In this document: in pieces, positions 23,245 through 35,400 of the stretch | Position numbering within the stretch: the stretch's first letter is position 1 | Layout of the letters: every line of letters begins with the position of its first letter | Notes under the pieces: model-generated | Told to the model about the DNA's origin: nothing | The model's database searches: none | The model's input: only the letters and a program-made list of their open reading frames with translations | Assembly: GCF_024763615.1 (NCBI RefSeq) | Contig: NC_077222.1 | Span: forward strand, 65,100,001 to 65,164,000 | Reading direction: 5' to 3' | Source of the DNA: Phlebotomus papatasi | Taxonomy: Eukaryota > Arthropoda > Insecta > Diptera > Psychodidae | Length of the DNA: 64,000 bases | Translations under genes and position numbers: made by a program

Positions 23245-23461
23245 ATGAGACCACCGTCGCAATTTGGTAACGATATCACAAATACCACAACTAACGACCA
23301 CAATGGCGGAGATGGATTTGATTCTAATGGAAACGGTCCACCTCTTCCGCCCAGCATTGCACATTTGGGGGGTACCCTCATCTGTACCCGTTTGGCGGGC
23401 AATGGAGTGATCAGGGTGGTCAGGAGATGCGACGATGCCAAAGAGAATGGCACAAATCTCG
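23245..23461 (+). CDS. LRRC20: LRRC20 exon 1A (long isoform N-terminus)
   Basis: It encodes 72 residues: an Asn/Gly/Asp-rich lead, a Pro-rich stretch (PPLPPS) and a helix ending VVRRCDDAKENGTNL. The donor is CTCG|GTGAGT, phase 1. The last 17 or so residues resemble exon 1B. Confidence 0.7.
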
Positions 23462-26400
23462 GTGAGTCATCCTCCTTCCTTAGCTTAAGCTTCACTTTTC
23501 TTGCCCAGTCTGAGATAATTGCAAAACCGCGTATATGGCATAAATGCATTTGACCTTACCAGGTATACTAAGTATGGGTGTCTGGAGGTCAAACTAGACG
23601 AGATCATTTCTTCCATTTTCGGAGGAGAAACAACACCAATTTCAGCGTCAAAATGCAGTTATGCACAACGTTCTCGTTTCTTCCTGCAATCTTTCGTTTT
23701 TTTTTCTTAATTTATAAAATTCTCTCACAATGGAGATAATTGCACAATCTTCCTCGAGAGCCAACCTTTAAAAGCAATTAAGCGATATATAAAGCTTCTG
23801 TGTCGCGTGCAGACAATCTGAAGCACTTTCAGTTGAGAGAGAGAAAAATGCGTTCAGTTTCGCGAGCTAAGCTAAAAAATCCAAAAAACTAAGCAATAAC
23901 ACCCATAAATACATAACTTTTTGTGTTTGTTATACATTTTTATATGATTTGAGGTATTTCTTTGGTTTCGAAATGATCCAACAGTTGCATCATTCTTGAA
24001 ATAAAACGTAAATTCATTAGGCTCTTCTCAGTGAATTCACCTGAATTAATTATCAAGAGGCATTTTGTAATTTACCCAGCTGGCTTTTACTGCCTGTTTT
24101 TAGTCTAATTCTTCGGCACGTGTTTTTCTGATTAAATTAGAGATGAAAGAGCTAAATTTCTGCTTCAATATAGGTTTATATTTTATTTTATTATACAATG
24201 TCGTAAGAGAGAAATATACGATTAATCAGTTCCGAGATTTTTGGTATCTTGTTCACCGCCGTCTTAGCATTGAAAGCTAGCCTCCAGAAAAAAACTGACA
24301 AAACCCATTCGTAGGTCCTTCACTTGGAAAATTATTTTGTTAAAATTATTGAAGTAGTTTTATTAAATCTCAGAAAAGATTTGGAGCACAGAAAAAGCAG
24401 CGGGGGCATGTTTGAGAAAATTTTCTCCATTTGACTGTATTATGTCTCCAAGATTGATTTGACTTCCGATCATTTTCTGCTTGTCAAGCACACCCATTTC
24501 TTCTTGTCGAGCAAAAAAAAACTTAGAAAGTTGACTGATCAGTTTAATTGAGTGATCTTTTGAGTTTGTGCACTCCTCAAGTTCCCTTTTGTACTACAAG
24601 TTTCACCTTGTGTGGCGCCCCGGCCAATGTCTTGAGCAGCATAATGTGTAATTATTATTTATTGCCATTCATTGTCTTGTCGTTGGCTTTTTGTACCTGT
24701 CTATTGCGCGAAATCGCATCCAATCTAACAAATTTCACTCGTTTTTCTTCCATCTCTTAGCAATAATTTACACTAGCAAGCACACAAGAAAAACGTGGTT
24801 TATTGGAAAAGGTTGGTTACTATAGCTCTAAATCACTTACAATGTGCAGTCAGGTCTAAATCTTGCTTATCAATTTATCTAAAAGAAAAAACTATAATTC
24901 TCTGCAATATTCCCATATGCTTTGTTTTAATTCACAACTTTTCTTGTGCTGTTAATTTTGTTAACAGAAGAAAATCACATTTAAATTGGTAGCTTGAAAC
25001 ATTTCCTGGGTAATTATACACAAAATAATATGTTTATTTATTTACCTTAAAATCTTCTTTAGACTAAATATTACATATTTGTGGTCAATGTTTGTGGAGC
25101 TTTCGAAAAGCTTAGTAATTTGCGTATGTTTTGCGTTTCTTTGTCACGTTTATGAACATCTAAAAAAAAGATATTTATTTATATACATCTATTAACTTGT
25201 GAGAAAATATTTCCTGAACTACGCTAAAATTTACTAAATCTTGCTTAAGGTCAACACATAAAATCATTAACTGACCAAAGCAACGATATTTACGAAAAGA
25301 AAGAATGATCTATTAATCTGTCAGTGATTTGATTTAATTATTTTCGGTCCATCTAAAACTAATAAATAATTGTATCTATCATACGATTTGTAGCAAAATG
25401 TTTTTTTTAAATCCTTGATTTTTTTTACAATGAAGAGCATTAAATGGATTTACAATACAAGGGAAGCTCATTTTGATTTCCAATAGAATTTTGGAAACTG
25501 CCAAAATTATTCAAATGCAGAAAATAATTAAAATTTTCAAAAATAAAAAATAATAACAAATTAGTAAGAGACTTTTTGCATTATTCACATCCAATTAAAA
25601 ATTAAATTTCATAAAATACTAATTGGTCAATGAGCTTTGATTGCTTTAAAGCCCTCAAAGCTCCATGTGAATAATACTTCATTCACGTAATTAAATATTT
25701 ATTACCATGAAATATTTTATTCAAATTGTATTCCCGGTTGGCTTGAGCTTTAAAGAATTTGAAGATCTGTTAATCAGAAAACACTATAAAACTGAAATAT
25801 TTTATGGAAATATCTACTTAATTACCTGTGGATTATGCTTAAAACTTAAACTTTCTACTCTAAACAATGTTTACGGTTAAAAAATAACTATTTAATGTAA
25901 AGAATTTTCCAATTATACACATTTTGAAAAAAGCTTCAATTCTCAATGTTTAACCTTTTAAAAACTATGGTAAAGGGGAAAATGTCCTGCCTTTGAATGC
26001 GACAACCTTTTCTTTAATGTTTTCTCTTATTTTCCAAATCAAGAACCCTATTTTCTAAACTATGGTCAATACAACTAACTATTTTCTATTAACTTCGATT
26101 AACAAAATAGAATTTTTGCTTTGGGAAGTAGGAGAAAAAAATGTTTAAAGGCTCCCGCATTCAAAGACAGACCACTTTCCCCTATAATTTTTGTTTTCTA
26201 CAGAGATTCAATAAACCTAAAAACTGTTTTCTGCGTAAATCCCTGTTCTATTTTAATTATGTAAACAGCGAAAAAGAACCTCATTCAGCAAATTATTTCC
26301 TACAATCTTGAGCTTATTGGAATTGGGTGATATAAAGAGAATTTTCATATTTAGAAAGTTTCTAACCCAAATTGCTCAAGTAAAATGTTCCATTGATTCT

Positions 26401-29400
26401 TTGCATAAAAACACGAATGGTTTCCGAAATTATAAATGGAATCTATTAAATTTAATATTTCTCAGAAAACCTCAAAATACCTTTCCGACCCATAAATTTC
26501 TATCAAAAGTGAAAACCGTCAGAAATCTTCAAGAATTCGTATCAAACTGATTTCGTGAATGAAATCCATACAGTTTGAGCTAATTTATATCACAGACACC
26601 TTATCGAATTGATGAGACAAACAAAACACCGTGATAGAATCATAAAAAGCACGCGATAGTAAAATGATTCACTTATTGAAAGGTGTTTGATTAGGAATAA
26701 GCACGAGTTGTAGAAAGAAATTTAATGCGCAATCCAGTTGATAAATCTTTGTTCTCAGCCGTGTTTTTCACAACAAAACCAGCATGAGTGGCGTATTTGT
26801 GAAAAAGGAAAATTTTCCCATGTTTTTCTTTATTTTGTGTAACTTCTCACACGAAATTATACGCATTTTTCGCGGTTCATTCGCATCTTTTGAGTCAATT
26901 GAGACAAAAGCAAAATCCGAACAAAGTAGAGCAAAATTCCGATTTTAACTGAAATGGAATAAAATGAGAGACGCATCGGACAAAGAACATGATGATTTTC
27001 GCGGAAATTCTCGCTGTTTCAGCAAACTGCTAAAATTTTCCCTGATGTGATCATCTATTTTCGTGTTTGCGACTGAGTGAGATGAAATAATTAAACTACT
27101 TTTTGACCATGACGTTGATTTCTTTCTCCTTTCATGCAAAAAGGGTGACAAAGAGTAAAATATTTTGCTGAATGCTCACGTTTGTGTGTCCATTGATGTT
27201 GTGGATTTTGCTTAGTTGAATTTAATGAGAAAATTATAAGAAATTTAAAACTTTTGAATTTCATGACCAAACTTACCTGTCCAATATCAGTATTAACCAA
27301 GACATAATACTTAAATACGCACGAAATATTACAAAAAATTTCGGTTAATGGCTTATATTTGAACCTATTCAGACTTATCGAAAATGCAATTGAAAGACCT
27401 TTACATTTTTCGTCTTAAAACTTCAAAATCTAAAAATATTCTCTTTTGAGGTTGATAAGATTTATAGAAACTCGGGAAATACAATGGTAATCGTTAAAAC
27501 GGTTAAAACTCATAAATCTTTGACCAATCTAGGGGAAAGTGCTCTCCCTTCGAATTTTATGCCTTCGAATAATGTGAATTTCTTTTGTTTTTCGTGAAAG
27601 ATTTACACTAAATTATAACGGAGTTATCAACAATTGATGATAAGCCAACTAATATTTGATAGAAATGTGTAAGTCTCTTAAGAGAACTAAAAGAAAATTC
27701 ACATTCGAAGGCATGAACGTTCGAAGGGAGAGTACTTTCCCCTATATTATATTAAAAAAAAATCTAGAAATATTTTCTTAAAATTTCTATTTCTAATTTA
27801 TATTTTATTAAATTTTCTTCCCAATCCATAGATAAAAACTGAAATTTCAGAGAAAAAACTTGAAGCATTTCAATCCCGTATTAAAGAATAGTTGTGTTTC
27901 ATATCTTATAAACCCATCTCAAATTTTAAATTTTTTAAGGTTAGAAATGCCCCTACAACATTAATATGAGCTTTAAGAAGTCCAAAAGTATCGGCTTAGT
28001 AATTGTTAAGATTGTTTCGTTTTAGCATAAAGAATTTACCCTTGAAAATAAAAAAAAAACTTTAAAACGTTAATTAAAACCTTTAAAACTTAATCAATTA
28101 CTTGAGAATTAAGGCTTAATTTGGCAAAAACTTAAGTTGTTTTTTAATAAAAAACCGTCGATAATTTAGAATTTTAAAACGGTGACAAAATAATACCAAC
28201 AGATTTGGTGCAAAATTTATAGATCAATTTTTTTCTGTAAGCACTAGAGCAGAGGTGTGCAAAAACCGTTGAAACCAAATTAACGTCAAAATAAGTTTGT
28301 CATAGTAGCGTTTTGACTATTGACGTACATGTTTCAATTGACGTTTATTCGGTTTCAACGGTTCTTGTACGCCTCTGCACTAGAGTTTTTCTAATGCCCT
28401 AGACAGACTTACGACTCAAGTCGAAAGACGGCTTAATGTAATAAAATCAAAAGATTGATTTGACTAAATGCCCATCAGTTTTCGACTAGCTAAGCTGTCT
28501 ATAGCTAAGACTAACTAAGTCATAAGTGTGTTTAGAGCATAAGATTCATATTTACCAGACAAATCGTTTTTTTGTCAATTTTGTCGGAAAGGATAAATAA
28601 ATAAAATATTTTGATTTAATTTAATTAATAATTTGTTCTGTTATGTTTCACTATACCTTTTTCAACGATTCTTAAAACGTATTTCAGGAACAACAATTGT
28701 GTAAGGATGAAGCGATACAGGGCCCAAAAGGAGGCCTGGGTGTAGCGGTTCCGCAAAGAACCGCCCCCACAGTAATCTAATCTAATCTAAAACGATGAAG
28801 AAAAGCCAAATAAAATAAATTGGGCAATAGAGTTATTGGGGGGGGGGGGCATTGAAAATCCCAAGATGATATCTCAAATCTGTAGGCCTGTAAGAATTTC
28901 AATTGAATTGCTTCTGTGTTCTCTATAATATTATCAGAATTATGCTAATGAGTTAAATATTCTCTCAAGTCCAACTTTTAGTTGAATTCTATTTATACAA
29001 AAAAATGGAAAAATGTTAATGTCAATAAAATCAGAGGCATGAAATTGCAGCATTATAAGTGTTAAATACTACCAAAGTCGCATTGTATCTCTTTAAATTT
29101 CAAGCTATAAAATAAGGAAAAAAAATCCCACAAAAGGGAACAAAAACGAGTGATTGCGTGAAGAAGAAAATTTTCGCGGTTAATTTACATTTCACCAATT
29201 TGAAGAGTGAGAACTACCATTTAAAAAACAACTGGAGACCACTCAAGGCAGTGGAAGATAGAGAAATGAAAAAGAAGTTACTTTCAATTTCGAGCAACAC
29301 ACGCAATAAAAAAAATGTTACGCCATATAGACGATTAAGAGAAATTATAGTATTTTGCGTCTATATTAAAACATACCTAATATCATAGCGTAAACATGGC

Positions 29401-32400
29401 AAAAAAATGAGGGCACTCTGAAGAGCAATGTGAGAAGAAAATTGCGTTTTTTTGTTCCTTCTCGACATGCCGGAAATAAAAGCTTTTTCACATGATTGAA
29501 TCGATGATTCAGAGAAGCATAAAGCACAGCTGATGCTTCTTTTTGTCCGAGAATCTCATTAGGTGTGCAACTGGTAGGAAAATTCGCAATTGATTGAATT
29601 GGAAATTGATTTGTAAAAACACATGTAAAACCACACATAAATTGTGGTATTTTCCGCTATATTTTATTGAATGTGGTCTGAGCGCAAATCCAAGATAAAG
29701 AAAACTAAAAAGCACGTGCTTTTGAGCAGTTTTTTTTTGCGCGCCGAATCGTCCGACTTTGTCCGAAATTGCGTCTCAAAGCTCAATCACATTGAAACTG
29801 AAAGAACTTTTCACTCTGGGTTTATTTATAAATCTTAGCATTTTGCGACTCGACATATTTTAGTACCACTGTGGCCTTTATTTCCACGTTGAACGCATTT
29901 CTTTTTGCTCTTTTTCTGTCTCATTTCTCCTCAAGTGAAAACTCATCCAATTTGTGTGTTTTTCCTGTGACGTGCGACAAGAAAATAAATCATACTTGGG
30001 TGGAAATCTGCAATTAGACTATAAAGAGAGACGTTTCACGGAAGTGATTTCACGTTCATCGACAAATTGTTTTAATTTTAATACAGGAATTGAATAATTG
30101 CAAGTTAATTAGTGAAGATCGATCAGTTGGATATAGTTTTTTTTATTCCATTTCTTTTGCATTGGCTCTTTGCCTTTTAATACATAATTATTTGATCTCG
30201 AGTGAGAGTTTTCTGCCAAGGTATTTTGGCATAAGCCAATGGCATCGCAAGTGACAAGAGTTATCCACCGATGTGATGAAGCTCAAGAGACACAGAAATT
30301 AGGTTAAAAACTTTTCACTAAAAATACCTAACTTCCATGGAAATTTATACAAATCGAAACATTTCATTAAAATTAGTACATGTTTAGATTATAGAATCAA
30401 AATAGAAATACTGTGTACTTCTTATATTTCACTATATTTCTTACATAATATATTCCGTTACTATCTAAATCGGCAAAGTTTGTGTACCCAAGGAACATTT
30501 TCTTTGCAAATTTCCTGTAAAAGCTCTTGAAGTTAATAAAACTAAATTTTATTGCCTTATTTTTTTACTTTTAATTTACTTTCAAGGATTTCAAGTGACC
30601 TACATAAATAAATTTGGACACTGATAGCTTATCGATACTATCAAATTGATAGTATTTTAAATCTATATCTGTTTGATTAAATGAATGTCGAATTTTTACG
30701 CATTGTTGTGCTGTGTATTGTTACATTCTTGTGACACTGTGACTGTTTTACTGATAAAATTGTAAAAAGTCTAATCATTTCAATTTTTCTGAATCAACGG
30801 TCGATACTATCATCATATCACCCCGGGTTATGAGAATTTTATGTACAGCCCCATAATGTATTATCCAGTATACAAAGACATGAATTAAATAAATAAATAA
30901 ACAAAAATAATAAATAAATAAATAATTTCATAAGCTTTGAATTTAGAGTCTTCATTAAAACCCTTTTAAAGGTGGATTATAACTCCTCAAAATCTTGTTT
31001 TCTACCACCTTATAAGAAAAATTCCTTTTGTTCTTGAATAATTATCTCAAGACTGTATTTATTTATTTATTTATTAAACAAAATTATTTCAATTAAATCT
31101 TTTGAAATATATTTCTTCTGCAAAAGTGGAGAAATGTGTTCCTGAATTTTAAATAATTGGCTTCTCGTTTCGAAATAAGTATGACAGGGAAATAACTCGA
31201 ATGCGATGTTCTCTGCTTCATGAAATTCTTCGTTATTTATGTCATTTTTAATTCGAAGAAATAGGTACCGCAAAACATGAAAAAATAAATAAAATTGTGA
31301 AAATATTTCTTAGGGGAAAGTGCGCTACCTTCGGGCGACTCAAGTTTCAGACAACGTATTTTTTCTATATTCGTAATGGATTTCACCCATAGCTCTTCTC
31401 AGGAAATTTGAGGCATTATATTAGGTATTAAAATACAATATTATATTAGATATTATTCAGTAAAAATATATTTAAAAAAATGAGTTGTTCGAAACTTGAA
31501 TTGTCCAAATATAGCGCGTTTTCGGCTAGTTATACCTTTTATAGATTGTCTGAACATTTATTAAATTTTTTATGTCAATCTTAATCTCAAAATCGTAAGA
31601 ATTCGGTTTTTTTTTCATTATAAATTTTATAAAGTAATATTTAAAATTTTATTTTGTGAAAAGGACTAAAAATTCAATAGAATATTGTACATTTTTTGAA
31701 TTCTTCTTCTTGTTATTATTATTCTTATTCTTACTTTTCCACGGCCAAAATTTAACATCACTTAATAAAATTTTGTAACGATAATCATAAAAACGATTTA
31801 GCAGATGTGAAACAGCCCCCCACCTTCTTTTAATAGAAATAGTAGTAAAAGATGAAAGTAACAATTGCCCATTCCATAGATCATACTTGAATAGCCTGTC
31901 TTAGACCATTAATTATTTCTAGTGTCTAATTAGTAAAAGAAATGGGAATCAATGGATTGACCTCCAATCAATTTCCCATGAACTCGCGCGTACTAAACAA
32001 ACAAATATTATTTTATTTCATTCAATTAACACCACTTTTCTATGCCTTTCGTGTCATGGGACTCCCAGGCAGAATGATAAGGAAAGTAATAGCGAATGTA
32101 GGAAGTGATAGAAAGTAGATTCCACACGCGACCAAAATAAATCGCGCTCGACGGTTTCACACGATTTATGCTTCTACATACATTTTTTTTTTGTGCCACA
32201 TGATGTAATACAGTTATTCATAGGGAAAACATATGTATTGGAGAATTGTGCGTGAGGCTTCTCTCTCAGCCAGACGCAGTTATTCATGATTACACCAAAA
32301 ACTTGCCATATTCACAGAATTTATTGCGAAATTCTCAATCTCTCGTGCATCTTTTGGCAAATTACGCAAATTTTCACCGCATCTTCTATCATTTTCCACC

Positions 32401-35400
32401 TCAATCCCAACATGAAAAACACCTTTCATGGATTCAACACAAAAAAAGCAATTAAGATCTCTCAAAACTTTTGATTTATATCGCACTTCTGGGACTGAAG
32501 AGTGAAGCAAATTACGATAATAAATCTGTCAATGAATATATCTGCATTTGCCCGGAAAGCTCATCTAAATGCTTTCTGTTTTCTGAAAGAAAAAACACAC
32601 CTAATAAATCTATCAATTAATTTGCTTTATGTTTCTTTGTAGATCTATCCGAGTGCCAGCTGATGCAAGTCCCAGACGCAGTTTACCATCTAATGAGAAA
32701 TACCGAACTTAAAACTTGTGATCTTAGTTGTAACGTCATTAAGAAAATTCCACCGAAATTCGCTGTGAAGTTCAGTTTAATCACAGGTTAGTATTTTAAG
32801 TAAAATCACAGATTAATTTCAATTTATTTTCTTTTAAAAAAGCTGCGATGTGTTGAGCTTGATCTTTATAAAAGTATCAGGAAAATTCATTAAAGTCAGT
32901 TAACATTTTTAAGAGAAATGGATATTTTTGAGCTTAGGGGAAACTGAGGCACCACCAAACACTGCGATTTTTTAATCGGATATTCGACTTCAGAGGATAA
33001 GACCTATAGGAATTTATAGGCACTATAGGGATGCTTGTTCACTGAAGGAATGGTCGAGATAGTCCAAGTAGTTTAGAAATAAAAATTAGTGTTTGGTAAT
33101 ACCCCGTGTTTGGTGGTGCCCCAGTTTCCCTTAGATAAATTAAATATTTTACGCAAAGTTTAAAAAGTTACAACTATACTGACAAAAAAATTTTGATCTG
33201 TAAAATATTTTATTTTGTTCGGTAAATAAAATTGCACTATTTTCATGGATTAAAAATGCATTGTGGTGTAAATATGTTTCTTTTAGCACTTACTGTTGTC
33301 AAATGCTTCCGCAGTATCGACTTTTCTTTGTATTGGTTCTTGACACAACTATTTAATGGTTTTAGAACACGATGAGAAATGGATAAAACAGTCGTGACAA
33401 GAACCAATACAAAGGAAAGTCGATTATATAGAAGCACTTGAGAACAGTAAAGTGCTAAAAAAAAAAGGGGGACATTCTTATCCTGAACATACATCTTTTT
33501 AGTACATGACTTTTCTCATTGATATAGCAGTATTATAAAACATTTAAAAATGGATATTTACTGACCATTTATATTTATCAATCTACTGCAAAAAAAATTT
33601 TAAATAACCTTTATTAAGGCCTAATATAAATTAGTTTAATTCATATATTTCTGATCAATTTTGATTTATTAATGGAATTTAATGGATTTATTATCCGATA
33701 AAAATCTGATGCCTTTTTACTATAAACCTCATATTAAAATTTTACTAAAAATCAGATTCATAATAGAAAAGAGATGACGAAGCGTCCCAGCTTTGCGGAA
33801 TGCTCGAACTCACGAGATAGAGCTCACCGTGAATTGTTTTTTTTTGCATAATCTTTTGGTACCTATTACTGATCTATACTAGAGATCAAATTGATTCATA
33901 AATCACAAAAGCATTTTAAAATCAAAAAATCGGCACTTAACCGACTCATTACTGATGAAGACCGATGCAGCCGAGTTCGAAATTTCAATACCTTTCCAAG
34001 AATCCAAATTGAACCAAATCGGTTGCAAAATGAGCCTTCCAAAGTGCTTGACTTTTAACCTTCAATAATTCAAAATGGCAAATTTTCCGGTCATAGGTAT
34101 GTTTGGGCGAAATATTCGCCTGAAATAGCTCAAAAACATATCCAAAAATCATTGAAAAGGCTTGGGCCAATTTTGAGAAAAACCGAAAAACATATTTTTA
34201 GGGCAGGGGACGGGAATGGGGAAAAAAGGGAAAAACGTCTAGACATATTGTTTTTTTATTGGGGTCATCGAAGACCGGAAGTCGATATCTCTTACCGTTT
34301 GACCTCTAGCTCGAGAACAAATTTAAAGTCAAGTAAAAAAAAATTTCGAAGAAATTATTCAAAATCGGTACTTAACCGGTTCACTGGTAAAAATAAAAGG
34401 ATCAAATTGCTTTTAATATGAACCTTTTGAAAAAGATGGATCAAATTTCGAACTCTGAATGAACATTTTTCATAATAGAACATGTTAATTTGATCCATCC
34501 TTTGCAAAAGGATCAATTTGATCCTTGTATTTTTACCAGTATTCATTACCGATGAAGACCGATACATCCGAATTCAGAATTTCAATACCTTTCCAAAAAA
34601 CCAAATTTAACCAAATCGGTTGAAAAATGGGCCCTCCAAAGTAGTTGATCTTTGACCTTCAATAATTCAAAATGGCGAATTTTCCGGTCATAAGTCTGTT
34701 TGGGCGAAATGTTTGCCTGGACTACCTCTAAAACATATCCGAAAATAATTGAAAAAGCTTGGGCCAATTTTGAGAAAAACCGAAAAACATGGTTTTTTCG
34801 GTTGTGTCTGGTATGGGTCCAAATCAAGCGCCTGGCAAGTTGGCCTTTTCATATGGAGCTATTTGAAGCCAATTTCCAAAATTGATCTCGGACTCAGCTC
34901 ACAGTGCTCCGAGGAAAAAATTTATTTAAACAAAAATTTAGTATATATATCCTTCCATACGGAAAGGTATCTTATAATACGGAAAAACTTCTCACTTTTT
35001 AAATATTTAGCATAACGGTAGCGAGTGCAAAAAAGTTCCCATATAAATTTAAATCGAAGTACGAGAAAGTGACTTCAAATTTCAGGCAACTTGCCAGGGG
35101 GTTGGTCCAAATACATAGATTCAGGCTGATTCTCGATATTATTTAGTCCATAAAATTTGGCAGTAAAGATTTATCCCAAACTATCATGCATTAAGGAATT
35201 ATCGATTACAGGTTCTTTGCATAAATTTCCTTTTTCTAAACACTTGCTATCAAATTTGACAGGCTAAATTTTCTCTAGGTTTAGCCTGAGTCTGTGTTGT
35301 CCCTAAAAGTCCTCGCCACGAGATTAAAAATCTCTATCAGAGAATACAAATCGCTATAAAACCAATTTAAAGGTTTAATGCTTAAAGATTTATCTCAGAA

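Larger units (their letters stand above)
23462..30019. other. LRRC20 first long intron / upstream of exon 1B
   Basis: AT-rich intron DNA with no convincing exon. It holds MITEs at 25974-26185, 27530-27744, 28250-28377 and 28392-28548, and a probable retrotransposon tail near 28684-28792. A run of ten G lies at about 28839-28848. Confidence 0.5.
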
